A stretch of DNA of 64,000 nt from Type-B symbiont of Plautia stali (GTDB taxonomy: Bacteria; Pseudomonadota; Gammaproteobacteria; Enterobacterales; Enterobacteriaceae): assembly GCA_001485295.1 (NCBI GenBank), contig BBOA01000004.1, positions 1 through 64,000 on the forward strand, written 5' to 3'. The notes beneath the pieces are model-generated. The model worked only from the letters and a program-made list of their open reading frames with translations, did not search any database and was not told the DNA's origin. The first letter of the stretch is position 1. Each line of letters opens with the position of its first letter. The translations under genes and the position numbers were made by a program. Shown here piece after piece: positions 10,099 to 20,612 of the stretch.

Positions 10099-10140
10099 CC
10101 CATAAGAAAACGCCGCAACAATGCGGCGTTTTCTTATGGG
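10099..10140. terminator. Bidirectional terminator between corB and luxS
   Basis: A 19-bp perfect stem (10099-10117 with 10122-10140) around the loop ACAA; GC-rich core with A/T arms on both sides, so it works for the convergent corB remnant and luxS. Confidence 0.88.
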
Positions 10141-10154
10141 CATCGGTCGTAAAG

Positions 10155-10670
10155 CTAGATGTGCAGTTCTTTCAGCTTCTCTTGCGGCAGCTTCAGATCT
10201 TCGTTGTGGTTCACGCCGATATCATGCGCCAGCACGTTACGCGCAATCTGCTGCGCCTCGTCCAGCGAGTGCAGCTTGTAGCTGCCGCACTGGTATTCGT
10301 TTAGCTCAGGGAGCTGATTCTGATCTTTCACTTTCAGAACGTCCTCCATCGCGCCTTTCCACGCGCTGACGACGCGCTGCTCGTCGGGCGTGCCGATCAG
10401 GCTCATATAGAAACCGGTGCGGCATCCCATCGGAGAGATATCGACGATTTCAATGGCGTCGTCGTTAAGGTGGTTACGCATAAAGCCTGCGAACAGATGC
10501 TCAAGCGTATGAATGCCGCGCTCGGTGAGGATCTCTTTATTCGGACGGCAGAAACGTAGGTCAAAAACGGTGATGGTATCGCCATGGGGAGTTTTCATGG
10601 TCTTTGCAACGCGCACTGCAGGAGCGACCATGATGGTATGGTCAACAGTAAAACTGTCCAGTAGTGGCAT
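10155..10670 (-). CDS. luxS: S-ribosylhomocysteine lyase (AI-2 synthase)
   Basis: Cleaves S-ribosylhomocysteine to homocysteine and the autoinducer-2 precursor. 171 aa as in E. coli. The metal ligands H54 and H58 (HTLEH) and C128 (YQCGS) are present, as is the catalytic C83 region (MGCRTGFY). The ATG has a strong AGGAGG Shine-Dalgarno. The stop is TAG at the exact family length. Confidence 0.98.
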   Translation of the reverse strand: MPLLDSFTVDHTIMVAPAVRVAKTMKTPHGDTITVFDLRFCRPNKEILTERGIHTLEHLFAGFMRNHLNDDAIEIVDISPMGCRTGFYMSLIGTPDEQRVVSAWKGAMEDVLKVKDQNQLPELNEYQCGSYKLHSLDEAQQIARNVLAHDIGVNHNEDLKLPQEKLKELHI

Positions 10671-10706
10671 ACGTCACCTCCTGATAGAAATTTTTCTATA
10701 AATGAT

Positions 10707-10733
10707 GAAACTTTTCTGTTCGCCCAGCGTCAT
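10707..10733 (+). promoter_or_regulatory. Sigma-E-type promoter of micA
   Basis: GAAACTT (10707-10713) followed 15 bases later by GTCAT (10729-10733), about 8 bases before the predicted micA 5' end. This resembles sigma-E promoters (GAACTT ... TCTGA), and E. coli micA is a sigma-E-dependent gene. Confidence 0.5.
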
Positions 10734-10741
10734 GAATATAT

Positions 10742-10820
10742 GAAAGACGCATTTGTTATATCATCCCTGACAATACTGAAAATAGAGATTTTAATTTGGC
10801 CACATTGATGTGGCCTTTTT
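10742..10820 (+). ncRNA. micA: MicA small regulatory RNA
   Basis: Hfq-dependent antisense RNA that represses ompA and other outer-membrane mRNAs under envelope stress. It starts GAAAGACGCATTTGTTAT as in E. coli MicA and ends in a terminator GGCCACATTGATGTGGCC plus T5. It lies between luxS and gshA on the opposite strand, the same place as in E. coli. The seed region is nearly identical to E. coli; the middle differs by a few bases. Confidence 0.88.
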
Positions 10821-10825
10821 CTTTT

Positions 10826-12388
10826 CTAACCTTCGCGACTGGCAAGATAAGCCTCAAAATCGAGTGTATCGCCCTCTTCCAGCTTCTTCTGCGCCGCAAC
10901 CGACTCCTGCGCCTGACGCGTAAAATCTTCTTCGCTAATCGCTTCCAGCGGCTCTTCGCAAAGCATATGACGATACTGTTCCGCCAGCACGATACCGGTG
11001 CCGGTCACGTCGTTCTCTTTCATGGCGTGCAGGATACGTGCCGAATAGGTTAGCTCAGGATCGTCGAAGGACGCCACTAGTTGATCGCAAACCTGTTGAT
11101 ACTGCGTGCTGCCCTGATTGCTGTCGAGCACTTCGGCTACGCGATGCAGATCGACGAACAGCGCTTTACCGACCTCAACTAGCGAGTGTTCGGCTTCGCT
11201 ACAGCCGACCAAAATTTTTTGGTTCGGCTTGCGCCCTTCCAGCACCACGCGATTCCAGTTCTTACAACTGCATAGCATTTCGTCGGCGCTCATTTCCGGC
11301 GCGTCGGCCAGCGTGCACCAAATCAGGAATAGGTCGAGGAAGCGCACCTGGTTGGCGTCGACGCCGATAGCGGAGAACGGGTTTATATCGAGCGAGCGCA
11401 CCTCGATATATTCGATACCGCCGCGCAGCAACGCATCGGATGGTGCTTCGCCGGATCGCGTGACGCGCTTTGGACGGATCGGCGCGTACAGCTCGTTCTC
11501 AATCTGCAAGACGTTGGTGTTGAGCTGCAGCCAGTTGCCGTCGGCGTCTTTGGTGCCCATAGCGGCATACTCTTCGGACGGCGTTTTAATCGCGGCTTTT
11601 AACGCTTTCACATAGCTGTCGAGCGAGTTAAAGGTGATGCCGAGGCCACTCTGTGACTTATTGGTGTAACCAAGGTCGCTGAGGCGCAGAGAAGTGGCAT
11701 AAGGCAGCCACAGCGAATCTTTGCCGTCGGTCTCAAACGGCAGCAGGCTCTCGCGTCTCTGCAGGAAGCTGGAGCTGATTGCCGGAGAAGCGCCGAACAG
11801 ATAGGGGATCACCCAACCAAAACGGTAGTAGTTGCGGATCAGACGCAGATAGCCGGCAGAAATCGTCTCTTTTCCACTCTCGGCATCTTTAACGTCTGCC
11901 CACTCCTGCCAGAAGCTCAGCGGCAGCGAAAAATTGTAGTGGATACCGGAAATGGTCTGCATCAGCGCGCCGTAGCGGTTTTTCAGTCCTTGGCGATAGA
12001 GAGTTTTCATGCGCCCAATGTTAGAACTGCCGTACTGCGCCAGTTCAATATGATCGGCGTCGTCGATCAGGCAGGGCATGCTAAAGGGCCACATACACTC
12101 CTCGCCCAGCTCGCGCGCTACATGGCGATGAACATCGCGCAGGAACGCCAACATATGGTCGATGTTCTGATCGACCGGCGTAATGAATTCAAGCAGCGTC
12201 TCTGCAAAGTCGGTGGTGATCCAGTCGTGCTTAAGCGCCGATCCCAGCGATTCGGGATGACCGCTTTCAGCCAGATGACCATCAGGCTTTACGCGCAGCG
12301 TTTCGCGTTCAATGCCGCGGCCAATACCTTTCAGGGCATTGGGATGCGCCTCCAGCCAAGAGAGCGCCTTAGATACGTCCGGGATCAC
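10826..12388 (-). CDS. gshA: Glutamate-cysteine ligase
   Basis: First step of glutathione synthesis. About 520 aa from a GTG at 12388 ([15 protein letters not shown]), close to E. coli GshA (518), with GGGAG seven bases upstream. An in-frame ATG at 12430 would add 14 residues and has a weaker ribosome site. Family hallmarks include [40 protein letters not shown] and [14 protein letters not shown]. Uninterrupted to the stop. Confidence 0.95.
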   Translation of the reverse strand: MIPDVSKALSWLEAHPNALKGIGRGIERETLRVKPDGHLAESGHPESLGSALKHDWITTDFAETLLEFITPVDQNIDHMLAFLRDVHRHVARELGEECMWPFSMPCLIDDADHIELAQYGSSNIGRMKTLYRQGLKNRYGALMQTISGIHYNFSLPLSFWQEWADVKDAESGKETISAGYLRLIRNYYRFGWVIPYLFGASPAISSSFLQRRESLLPFETDGKDSLWLPYATSLRLSDLGYTNKSQSGLGITFNSLDSYVKALKAAIKTPSEEYAAMGTKDADGNWLQLNTNVLQIENELYAPIRPKRVTRSGEAPSDALLRGGIEYIEVRSLDINPFSAIGVDANQVRFLDLFLIWCTLADAPEMSADEMLCSCKNWNRVVLEGRKPNQKILVGCSEAEHSLVEVGKALFVDLHRVAEVLDSNQGSTQYQQVCDQLVASFDDPELTYSARILHAMKENDVTGTGIVLAEQYRHMLCEEPLEAISEEDFTRQAQESVAAQKKLEEGDTLDFEAYLASREG

Positions 12389-12461
12389 ATTAATCTCCCG
12401 CTGGGACAGTAATTTATTTTTGTTCAGCATAATGTTAACCCTAACCTCGAATCTGTGCGAA

Positions 12462-12833
12462 TCAATGCCACCATTCCATGCCCTGTAAGGTGCCGGTCGC
12501 AATAACGATATAACGCAGTGTTTTCCCGACGGCGAAAAACAGCAGGACCGGCAGCCAGCTCAGCGGCACGGCAGGTCCCAGTCGGTGCAACCACGTTACT
12601 GCCGTATCATGCCATCGCCCCTGCTGTTTCAACATCAGTAAGCAACCAAGAAAATATTAGTTATGCCACCCAGCGTAGCGTATTTCCCACTGATGCAACG
12701 ACAATCAACCCAAAAACGGAAGCCTTTTTAGCTACCAGTAATGCTATCAGCAGTGCATCAGAGCTTCCGGCAGTAGCATTGCGTTGAAAAAGCTGCTGCC
12801 AAACAAGGAGGCCAGCGCCAGTGCGTCACTCAC
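12462..12833 (-). pseudogene. yqaA: Broken YqaA (DedA/SNARE-associated-like membrane protein)
   Basis: The N-terminus (VSDALALASLFGSSF) starts at a GTG overlapping the yqaB stop by four bases (GTGA), and the C-terminus ([20 protein letters not shown] then MEWWH) matches E. coli YqaA. Between them a frameshift near 12775 and a missing central segment reduce about 142 codons to about 124 with no continuous frame. Confidence 0.85.
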
Positions 12834-13396
12834 AGCAGACGGATATCAACCACATCCATATCGGCCGCTTTCGCCGCCTGCACGCCGAAATCAGCGTCTT
12901 CAAACACCACGCAGCGCGTGGGATCGACGCCCATCAGCGCGGCGCAGCGTAAAAAGGTATCCGGCTCCGGCTTATGACGTTCAACGTCGTCAGCGCCCAC
13001 GACGGCGGTAAAGAGTTCGCGCACGCCCAGCTGTGTGAGCAGCGCATCCGCCATGCTGTGTTCGCTGCCGGTGCCGACCGCCATCGGACGTCGGCCGTGG
13101 TAAGCTTTCGCAACCTCAAGCAGCGGAAGCGGCAAAACGTTTTCCAACAGCATGGCTTTAACCGCCGCGGTTTTTTCTGCGGCGAGCTGATACGGATCGT
13201 GAGAGGAGTGATTTTTTTCGATAATAAATTGCGCGAGCCGCCAGCTAGGCGCGCCGTTAAAACTAACCATCTGCGATTCGCTTAACGTCAGTCCATATTG
13301 TTCCAGTACCTGATGCCACGCTTTTCGATGTGTCGGCTCGGTATCGAGGATCGTGCCGTCCATATCGAAAATCAGTGCGTTATATTGATCGTACAT
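12830..13396 (-). CDS. yqaB: HAD-family sugar phosphatase (fructose-1-phosphate phosphatase type)
   Basis: 188 aa, as in E. coli YqaB. HAD motif I is FDMDGTILDTEPTH, motif II lies in VGTGSEHS, motif III at HKPEPDTF, and motif IV at VFEDADFGVQAA. The ATG at 13396 has GGAG upstream; an in-frame codon 15 bases earlier is less likely. Translationally overlaps the dead yqaA. Confidence 0.93.
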   Translation of the reverse strand: MYDQYNALIFDMDGTILDTEPTHRKAWHQVLEQYGLTLSESQMVSFNGAPSWRLAQFIIEKNHSSHDPYQLAAEKTAAVKAMLLENVLPLPLLEVAKAYHGRRPMAVGTGSEHSMADALLTQLGVRELFTAVVGADDVERHKPEPDTFLRCAALMGVDPTRCVVFEDADFGVQAAKAADMDVVDIRLL

Positions 13397-13678
13397 CGTC
13401 ACTCCGTACATCCAACGAATAAGCCATTACATTAGCCTAATGTGCACAGGTTGTCACCAAGTGGTGTGAACAGCTAATACTTTGAAATAATTATCAATTT
13501 TTATTTTAAGAGAAAGGTGATATCGCGACCCCGAACGTAATTGTCGGAAATTTCAGTGGGTTTGGATTTTATTAGGGGTGCGAATTGGTAAGCGCGGAAA
13601 GGAGAGTAAAGCGTATTAGAAAAGGTCTGTCGGGAAGCGAGTGCAGTAAGGGTAGTAACTGAGAAATATTTAGAAAGA

Positions 13679-13755
13679 TGGTGCATCCGGGAGGATTCGA
13701 ACCTCCGACCGCTCGGTTCGTAGCCGAGTACTCTATCCAGCTGAGCTACGGATGC
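13679..13755 (-). tRNA. tRNA-Arg(ACG)
   Basis: 77 nt including an encoded CCA. Acceptor GCATCCG pairs with CGGATGC; D arm GCTCAGCTGGATAGAGT; anticodon loop CTACGAA with ACG; T arm GGAGGTTCGAATCCTCC. E. coli has an array of four argVYZQ copies at this locus; only one is present here. Confidence 0.97.
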
Positions 13756-13764
13756 ATCGGGAAA

Positions 13765-13857
13765 TGGCGGTGAGGCGGGGATTCGAACCCCGGATGCAGC
13801 TTTTGACCGCATACTCCCTTAGCAGGGGAGCGCCTTCAGCCTCTCGGCCACCTCACC
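13765..13857 (-). tRNA. tRNA-Ser(GCT)
   Basis: 93 nt with encoded CCA, a long variable arm typical of serine tRNAs, and GCT in the anticodon loop (CTGCTAA). Acceptor GGTGAGG pairs with CCTCACC. Nine bases upstream of tRNA-Arg, as serV lies next to argV in E. coli. Confidence 0.97.
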
Positions 13858-14109
13858 TTACACGTTCTTCCGAACTGTGCGTCTGAACTTTATTTCCGCT
13901 CATCGGCATTGCGTGGCGCACATGTTACTTTCCCGCACTTATAAGTCAAACAATTTTTCCCACCTTCCCATCGTTTGCACAAATGATGCGCAATTGGCGC
14001 AATTTGCCGACAAAAAGAGTGAATTATCAACAGTAAAATCCATAGGGTGGGAAAATATGAAACCAAGATAAACGCAGGAAGAAAACAGAAGAAATGCAGG
14101 AAAGCAGTC

Positions 14110-14135
14110 GCGCCTCGCAAAAGCGTGCGAGGCGC
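14110..14135 (-). terminator. Hairpin downstream of csrA
   Basis: GCGCCTCGCA and TGCGAGGCGC form a 10-bp perfect stem with a 6-base loop just after csrA. The following sequence is only moderately T-rich, so termination may be partial. Confidence 0.55.
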
Positions 14136-14143
14136 TGAATCTG

Positions 14144-14329
14144 TTAGTAACTCGTTTGCTGAGTTTTTTCGGCCTGAATGCGCTGATAAATCTCTTCACG
14201 ATGCACTGAGACCTCTTTCGGCGCGTTCACACCGATACGAACCTGGTTACCCTTCACTCCCAGCACCGTTACAGTCACCTCATCGCCAATCATAAGGGTT
14301 TCACCAACTCGACGAGTTAGAATAAGCAT
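14144..14329 (-). CDS. csrA: Carbon storage regulator CsrA
   Basis: 61 aa, as in E. coli. RNA-binding dimer that represses or activates mRNAs through GGA motifs. [10 protein letters not shown] and [12 protein letters not shown] with the RNA-contacting arginine 44 are intact. Downstream of alaS as usual. The upstream kinase that normally controls CsrA antagonist RNAs, BarA, is broken in this window. Confidence 0.98.
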   Translation of the reverse strand: MLILTRRVGETLMIGDEVTVTVLGVKGNQVRIGVNAPKEVSVHREEIYQRIQAEKTQQTSY

Positions 14330-14576
14330 TCTTTGCTCCTTGAAAGATTAAAAGAGTCGGGCCTGTTTGGACTCCCGGCATTATCCATCATTTAACGCTG
14401 AACATTGACTATGACAAATACACTAATGCACGTCGCTACGCCAATACGTTCTGCTGATAGTTATTTTAGCCGAAATACACTACATCGACCTGACTTTGTC
14501 ATTACTTGATGCACATTGTATTAAAAGCGCCGGAACCTCAGTCCCTAGCGCTTTTCACGATGCATTGTTCATTTCA

Positions 14577-17204
14577 TTACAGGCGGCTGCTGACCCAGCC
14601 CTCAACGCCTGCCAGCGCGCCTTTTAGCGCCTGCGCATTGGTGCCGCCTGCCTGCGCCATATCGGGGCGTCCGCCGCCTTTGCCGCCGACCTGCTGCGCC
14701 AGCTCGCCCACTAACTCGCCCGCTTTAACACAGTCAGTCAGATCTTTGGTCACGCCCGCAATCAAAGATACTTTCCCTTCCGCTACGGTCGCCAGCACAA
14801 TCACTGCCGAGCCTAGCTGATTTTTCAGATCGTCAACCATGGTGCGCAACATTTTCGGCTCCATGTTGTTCAGCTCGCTCACCAGCAACTTCGCGCCTTT
14901 GATGTCGATAGCGCTGCTGCTTAGCGAGGCGCTCTCCTGCGCGACCTGCTGATCGCGCAGTTGCTGCAGCTCTTTCTCCAGCACACGGACGTGATAGACC
15001 AAGCCGCGCACTTTGTCATTCAGGTTGTCGCTGTTGGCTTTCACCAGCTGCGCGATATCCTGCAGCTGACTGCTCTGGGCATAAACCTGCGCCAGCGCGC
15101 CCTCGCCGGTGACGGCTTCAATACGACGCACGCCTGCTGCCGTGCCAGATTCAGAGAGAATGCGGAACAGACCGATATCGCCGGTACGCGCGGCGTGCGT
15201 ACCGGCGCATAGCTCAATGGAGAAGTCGCCTATGGCCAGCACGCGTACGCTCTGATTGTATTTTTCGCCGAACAGCGCCATCGCGCCTTTGCCTTTGGCA
15301 GCGTCAATATCCATAACTTCAGTCTCAACAGGCAGGTTCCGACGGATCTGCGCGTTGACGATCTCTTCGACCTGATGAAGCTCCTGAGGCTTCATTGCCT
15401 CGAAGTGCGAGAAGTCGAAGCGCAGATATTTATCGTTGACCAGCGAGCCTTTCTGCGCAACATGCTCGCCCAGCACCTGGCGCAGCGCCGCGTGCAGCAA
15501 ATGCGTCGCCGAGTGGTTCAGACGAATGCGCGCGCGACGCGCTTCATCAACCTGCGCCTCAACGTGATCGCCGATACGCAGATGACCTGCCGTCAGCTTA
15601 CCGATATGGCCGATGGCCTGACCATATTTTTGTGTGTCCTGAACGTTAAATTCAGCATTCTTCCCTGTCAACAGGCCTGTGTCGCCAACCTGGCCGCCAG
15701 ATTCAGCGTAGAACGGCGTTTCATCCAGCACCACGACCGCTTCCTGCCCCGCTGCTGCTTCCTCTGCCACCACGCCGTCGACATAGATTGCCTTCAAGGT
15801 TGCCGCGAGATCGAGTTGGTCATAGCCTTTAAAGGCAGACGCCGCGTCGATGCTGATAATGTTGCTGTATGCAGCGCCGAAACCGCTCGCCTCGCGGGCG
15901 CGCTGACGCTGCTGCGCCATCGCTTTCTTAAAGCCGGCTTCGTCAATTTTCAGGTTGCGTTCGCGGCAGACGTCGGCGGTCAGGTCAACCGGAAAGCCGA
16001 AGGTATCGTAGAGGCGGAAGACCGTCTCGCCGTCCAGCGTATCTCCCTGCAGCTTCGCCAGCTCGTCGTCCAGCAGCGCCAGACCGCGCTCTAGGGTTTT
16101 CACGAATTGCTCTTCTTCAGTCTTGAGGACTGTTTCCACCTGGCTCTTCTGACGCTTCAGGTCTTCACCCCCAGGGCCCATCACCTCAACCAGCGGGGCG
16201 ACCAGCTTGAAGAAGAACGCCTCTTTCGCGCCCAGCATATTGCCATGGCGTACCGCGCGACGAATGATACGACGCAGGACGTAGCCGCGGTTTTCATTAG
16301 ACGGGATCACGCCGTCTGCGATTAGGAAGGAGCAGGAGCGAATATGGTCGGCGATGACGCGCAGCGACTTATTGCTAAGATCGGTCGCGCCGGTTACGCT
16401 GGCTACCGCTTTGATCAGTTTGTCGAACAGGTCAATTTCATAGTTGGAGTTGACGTGCTGTAGCACGGCGGAAATACGCTCCAGCCCCATGCCAGTATCG
16501 ACCGACGGCTTCGGCAGCGGCAGCATAGTGCCGTCCGGCTGACGGTTGAACTGAATAAAGACGATGTTCCAGATTTCGATATAGCGGTCGCCGTCCTCTT
16601 CCGGGCTTCCCGGCGGTCCGCCCCAGATGTTGTCACCGTAATCGTAGAAAATTTCGCTGCAAGGGCCGCAAGGGCCGGTATCGCCCATCTGCCAGAAGTT
16701 ATCGGAGGCGTAAGCGCTGCCTTTGTTGTCGCCGATACGAATAATACGTTCGCGCGGTACGCCGATATCGTTGGCCCAGATGTCGTAAACCTCGTCATCG
16801 GTTTCATAGAAGGTCACCCACAGGCGCTCTTTCGGCAGAGCGAACCAAGTTTCTCCCGTCAGCAGTTCCCAAGCGTAAGCAATCGCCTCTTTCTTGAAAT
16901 AATCGCCGAAGCTGAAGTTGCCCAGCATTTCAAAGAAAGTATGGTGACGTGCGGTATAGCCGACATTTTCCAGATCGTTGTGCTTACCGCCGGCGCGTAC
17001 ACAGCGCTGCGAGGTAGTCGCACGCGAATAGTCGCGCTTGTCCTGGCCGAGGAATACATCCTTGAACTGGACCATGCCGGCGTTCGTGAACAGCAGCGTC
17101 GGGTCGTTATTCGGTACGAGGGAGCTGCTGGGTACAACCTGATGTCCCTTGCTATGGAAAAAGTCGAGAAACGCTTGACGGATCTCAGCGGTGCTCTTGC
17201 TCAT
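14577..17204 (-). CDS. alaS: Alanyl-tRNA synthetase
   Basis: 875 aa (E. coli 876). Class II catalytic core starting [16 protein letters not shown] with the [13 protein letters not shown] segment; editing domain with [12 protein letters not shown] (HxxxH) and [14 protein letters not shown]-terminal C-Ala domain with the [12 protein letters not shown] glycine-rich motif. No disruption over 2.6 kb, in contrast to recX just upstream. Confidence 0.98.
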   Translation of the reverse strand: MSKSTAEIRQAFLDFFHSKGHQVVPSSSLVPNNDPTLLFTNAGMVQFKDVFLGQDKRDYSRATTSQRCVRAGGKHNDLENVGYTARHHTFFEMLGNFSFGDYFKKEAIAYAWELLTGETWFALPKERLWVTFYETDDEVYDIWANDIGVPRERIIRIGDNKGSAYASDNFWQMGDTGPCGPCSEIFYDYGDNIWGGPPGSPEEDGDRYIEIWNIVFIQFNRQPDGTMLPLPKPSVDTGMGLERISAVLQHVNSNYEIDLFDKLIKAVASVTGATDLSNKSLRVIADHIRSCSFLIADGVIPSNENRGYVLRRIIRRAVRHGNMLGAKEAFFFKLVAPLVEVMGPGGEDLKRQKSQVETVLKTEEEQFVKTLERGLALLDDELAKLQGDTLDGETVFRLYDTFGFPVDLTADVCRERNLKIDEAGFKKAMAQQRQRAREASGFGAAYSNIISIDAASAFKGYDQLDLAATLKAIYVDGVVAEEAAAGQEAVVVLDETPFYAESGGQVGDTGLLTGKNAEFNVQDTQKYGQAIGHIGKLTAGHLRIGDHVEAQVDEARRARIRLNHSATHLLHAALRQVLGEHVAQKGSLVNDKYLRFDFSHFEAMKPQELHQVEEIVNAQIRRNLPVETEVMDIDAAKGKGAMALFGEKYNQSVRVLAIGDFSIELCAGTHAARTGDIGLFRILSESGTAAGVRRIEAVTGEGALAQVYAQSSQLQDIAQLVKANSDNLNDKVRGLVYHVRVLEKELQQLRDQQVAQESASLSSSAIDIKGAKLLVSELNNMEPKMLRTMVDDLKNQLGSAVIVLATVAEGKVSLIAGVTKDLTDCVKAGELVGELAQQVGGKGGGRPDMAQAGGTNAQALKGALAGVEGWVSSRL

Positions 17205-17340
17205 ATCTATCCTAGAATCACGCTAACGAAGGTTCCGTCCTGTTAGGCAAGCCGCATCCGCGCAGCTTTCCGCTCAGTGGAACAAAAAAGTGGGAATAAG
17301 ATAAATTTTCTTCACTGAGAAGTAAAACCCCGTGCGACTT

Positions 17341-17834
17341 TCAGTCGTCAAAATTTCTGGAAACGGCCTGAATATCCTCCACGAAAAAACCTTTTGCCTG
17401 TAAATAAATAAAGCTGAACTTTCGCTTTCGCCTTCCATTCTGTCGGCAAGGGTAAACCGAATTTGCGTTCCGCCAGCTGCGCGGCGCAGGCCCTCCAGTC
17501 GATCTTCACAGGCTCCCATCGCTATGTTGATGTCAGGATGCGCGATGCCTTTCTGCCCCAGCTCCAGCCGTATACGCTGCGGGCCAATAAAACGCTCGTT
17601 AAACCGGGCGTCATTGAGCCAGCCGTTCTCATAACACCAGCCGACGACTTTATCTAACTGCGCTTCGGTAATGATTTCCGGATCGCTTTGCTGGATAAAG
17701 GCTGCTTGCTGCACCGACTGTTGCAGTTTTTTACGCAGCTCGGCTTCGCTGTGATCGCGCTGCGTCAGAATGCGCATGGCGCGATCGAACAAGCGCGGAA
17801 AAGCAATTTCCTTGGGTTGGGGTTGTTCAGACAT
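17341..17834 (-). pseudogene. recX: Broken RecX (RecA modulator)
   Basis: The first two thirds match RecX (RAMRILTQRDHSEAELRKKL, QRIRLELGQKGI). After ACED the frame shifts near 17508: the native sequence continues one frame over (IDWRACAAQLAERKFGLPLP), then shifts again near 17400 to FFVEDIQAVSRNFDD and a TGA at 17341. The open frame instead reads through unrelated residues to 17274. Two indels imply loss or strong alteration of RecX. Confidence 0.85.
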
Positions 17835-17910
17835 AGACCTTACCTTGTTTAGTCAGAAGGGAATTATGGCGGCAGAACGAAGAGGTAGAAAAGAGAGGAG
17901 AGGTAAAATG

Positions 17911-17937
17911 AAAAACGGGAGTGGGCAACCACTCCCG
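17911..17937 (-). terminator. recA terminator
   Basis: On the minus strand, CGGGAGTGG, loop TTGC, CCACTCCCG, then TTTTTCATTTT. Located just beyond the recA stop. Confidence 0.9.
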
Positions 17938-17945
17938 CTGGAGGA

Positions 17946-19004
17946 TTAGAAATCTTCTTTAGTTTCGCGGGCAGCATCTTCCAGCGCACCGCCTGGCGCT
18001 TCGGCCGCCGCGCTGTTCAGTAGCATGTCACGCAGTTTCACGTCCAGTTCGTTAGCGATCGCCGGGTTTTCCTTAAGGAAATTGGTCGCGTTCGCTTTAC
18101 CCTGACCGATTTTATCGCCGTTATAGCTGTACCAAGCGCCGGCTTTTTCCATGAGCTTGTACTTCACACCCAGTTCAACCAGTTCGCCGAAGGTATTGAT
18201 GCCTTCGTCGTACATGATCTGGAACTCCGCCTGTTTAAACGGCGCGGCGATTTTGTTTTTCACCACTTTCACGCGTGTTTCACTGCCGACCACTTCGTCG
18301 CCCTCTTTGATTGCGCCGATACGACGAATATCAAGACGGACAGAGGCATAGAACTTTAGCGCGTTACCACCAGTAGTGGTTTCCGGGTTGCCGAACATCA
18401 CACCAATCTTCATACGGATCTGGTTGATAAAGATCAGCAGCGTGTTGGACTGCTTCAGGTTACCTGCCAGCTTACGCATCGCCTGGCTCATCATACGCGC
18501 CGCGAGGCCCATGTGAGAGTCGCCGATTTCGCCTTCGATCTCTGCTTTCGGCGTCAGCGCCGCGACGGAGTCGACGATGATAACGTCCACAGCGCCTGAA
18601 CGCGCCAGCGCATCACAGATTTCCAGCGCCTGCTCGCCAGTGTCCGGCTGCGAACAAAGCAGGTTATCGATGTCAACGCCGAGCTTTTTGGCATAAACCG
18701 GATCCAACGCATGTTCAGCGTCGATAAAGGCGCAGGTTTTGCCTTTGCGCTGCGCCGCGGCGATAACCTGCAGCGTCAGCGTGGTTTTACCGGAAGATTC
18801 GGGACCATAAATTTCGACGATACGGCCCATCGGCAAACCGCCGGCGCCCAGCGCGATATCCAGTGAAAGCGAACCGGTAGAAATGGTTTCTACGTCCATT
18901 GAGCGGTCTTCACCCAGACGCATGATAGAGCCTTTACCGAATTGCTTTTCAATCTGGCCCAGCGCAGCAGCTAAAGCCTTCTGTTTGTTTTCGTCAATTG
19001 CCAT
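17946..19004 (-). CDS. recA: Recombinase RecA
   Basis: 352 aa (E. coli 353). ATP-binding Walker [11 protein letters not shown], Walker [11 protein letters not shown], and the L2 DNA-binding loop around [25 protein letters not shown] (described here, not a tool result). Acidic C-terminus present. Its SOS-controlled promoter is intact, so homologous recombination and the SOS response are probably retained. Confidence 0.98.
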   Translation of the reverse strand: MAIDENKQKALAAALGQIEKQFGKGSIMRLGEDRSMDVETISTGSLSLDIALGAGGLPMGRIVEIYGPESSGKTTLTLQVIAAAQRKGKTCAFIDAEHALDPVYAKKLGVDIDNLLCSQPDTGEQALEICDALARSGAVDVIIVDSVAALTPKAEIEGEIGDSHMGLAARMMSQAMRKLAGNLKQSNTLLIFINQIRMKIGVMFGNPETTTGGNALKFYASVRLDIRRIGAIKEGDEVVGSETRVKVVKNKIAAPFKQAEFQIMYDEGINTFGELVELGVKYKLMEKAGAWYSYNGDKIGQGKANATNFLKENPAIANELDVKLRDMLLNSAAAEAPGGALEDAARETKEDF

Positions 19005-19072
19005 TTCTACTCCTGACTCATACGACGGGGATAATCACGCTACAGATGCCTGCTCGCTTTGTGTTGCCGGTA

Positions 19073-19100
19073 ATTATACTGTATTTATATACAGTATCAA
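19073..19100 (-). promoter_or_regulatory. recA promoter with LexA (SOS) box
   Basis: On the minus strand TTGATA (19095-19100) and TATAAT (19073-19078) have a 16-base spacer that is exactly a LexA box, CTGTATATAAATACAG (19079-19094). The arrangement equals that of E. coli recA. Confidence 0.93.
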
Positions 19101-19102
19101 GC

Positions 19103-19597
19103 TTAATTTGCCAAAAAATCGCTCTGTAACGTCTGCAGCGCAAAGGCCACGGACTGACGGCGAACTTCCTCGCGATCTCCTTGAAATAGCTGGCTTTTCG
19201 CCACGACTCTCCCGTCCGGCACAGCGAAGCCGAACCACACGGTACCGACTAGTTTTTCCGCACTGCCGCCGTCTGGTCCAGCGATGCCGCTCACCGACAC
19301 CGCATAGTCCGCCTGCGCGACCCGTCGGGCGCCCTGGGCCATCTCACGCACTACAGCCTCACTCACCGCGCCATACTGCGCAAGCGAAGCCGCTGAGACG
19401 CCCACCAGCTCCTGCTTGGCGCTGTCGCTGTAGGTCACGAAACCGTACTCAAACCAAGCGGCACTGCCGCCGATGTCGGTAAACACTTTGGCGATCCAGC
19501 CGCCCGTACAGGACTCGGCGCAACTAACCGTCGCCTCTTTCGCCTTCAGGCGTTCGCCGATTGCCGCGCTTAATTGCTGTAGTTCCTGATCGTTCAT
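19103..19597 (-). CDS. pncC: Nicotinamide-nucleotide amidase (CinA C-terminal family)
   Basis: Deamidates NMN to nicotinate mononucleotide in NAD recycling. 164 aa; E. coli PncC (YgaD) is 165. Conserved AESCTGGWIAK, VTYSDSAK, GIAGPDGG and GTVWFG are intact. Lies immediately upstream of recA as in relatives. Confidence 0.95.
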   Translation of the reverse strand: MNDQELQQLSAAIGERLKAKEATVSCAESCTGGWIAKVFTDIGGSAAWFEYGFVTYSDSAKQELVGVSAASLAQYGAVSEAVVREMAQGARRVAQADYAVSVSGIAGPDGGSAEKLVGTVWFGFAVPDGRVVAKSQLFQGDREEVRRQSVAFALQTLQSDFLAN

Positions 19598-19705
19598 CGC
19601 AACATTTCCTTTCTGCTCAGTAAGAAGAACATGGTGCAGAGACAGGATATTTTCAACCCATCTGCTGTAAAGGCCGCCCTATTTGCGCCGCTTCTTACAG
19701 TTTTC

Positions 19706-20070
19706 TCAGCTCGTTTTCACTGCGACGATAAAAAGACGCGGGAACGCTAGCAAAACGCGACCGTCAGCGCGAACCGGATAAGCCTGCTGCAGCGCCTGAT
19801 GATACTGCTCCAGAAAACGCGGCTGCTCGTCTAGCTCGAGCGCATTCAAAAAGGGCCGCAGCCCGGTCGCTTTTAGCCAGTCGACAATCGCCTGCACGTC
19901 CGCTATGACGTGATAGTAGGTGGTGCGCTAGATATCCACCTCGTAGCCCACATGCGACGGCAGGTCGTAATAGCGCTCGCTGCTAAGCAGCTTTTTACGC
20001 TCAATGTCGCCAGTGCGCTGATGCCAAGGATCGCATGCAGCGATTTCGCGCATCAGGCGGTGCGAATGCT
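19706..20070 (-). pseudogene. tam: C-terminal remnant of trans-aconitate methyltransferase
   Basis: The last about 120 codons of Tam are recognisable: HRLMREIAAC, RYYDLPSHVGYEVDI, a TAG where Tam has tryptophan (DI-W-RTTYYH), then [17 protein letters not shown] and [11 protein letters not shown]. The N-terminal SAM-binding domain is missing. It is joined directly to an mltB fragment at about 20070, so a deletion removed the 5' part of tam. Confidence 0.8.
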
Positions 20071-20529
20071 GACGATGATCTCCGGCGACACGTCGTAGAC
20101 CTGCTGAGCGCGTGCTAAAGCGTCCTGATATTGATCCCACCAGAAGGCGACGCCGTTTTGCACGTTGTCCGGCGTAATGAACTGCTCGCAATAGCGAAGC
20201 CAAGCGCCGTTAGGCGCGGCAGGCGGCGTATAGGCAGGCGCCTGACGATCCATCAGGCGCAGAACGTAATCCAGTCGTTTCGCCTGGCCGATAACGGCAT
20301 GCAGTTGCTGCCGGTCAAAGCCATGCTTCTCCACCATCCGATCGATAAACTGCTCGGCGGCCGGATTGCCGGCGAAATCGCCGCACGGGCTGCACGGCGT
20401 GGGACTGTTCCAGCAGAAAGCCCCCTTCCGGCGCGGCTATAGGGTTGCGGTCTGCGGCGCGGACTCAGGTTTACTGCTGCAGGCGGCAAGTAAGGCGATA
20501 AGCGGAAGTAAGGTGGTCTTAAAACGCAT
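20070..20529 (-). pseudogene. mltB: N-terminal remnant of membrane-bound lytic transglycosylase B
   Basis: Begins with a lipoprotein signal (MRFKTTLLPLIALLAACSS, lipobox LAAC), breaks by a frameshift near 20440, and continues as NGAWLRYCEQFITPDNVQNG and VYDVSPEIIVSI. It stops just before the family's catalytic GxETRWG segment, which has been deleted. In E. coli mltB is next to pncC, so this is its original locus. Confidence 0.85.
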
Positions 20530-20612
20530 TTGATATCCATAAGCATGCAGTGAAGGTAACAATTTATGGTAAACACTCACTCCCAGAATGGACAGGGCGA
20601 AACGCAAAAATA

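Noticed and set aside
13679-13857. tRNA pair as an integration site for a genomic island.
   Set aside because: No integrase, direct repeat or atypical sequence is seen beside the tRNAs; the neighbours are normal backbone genes.
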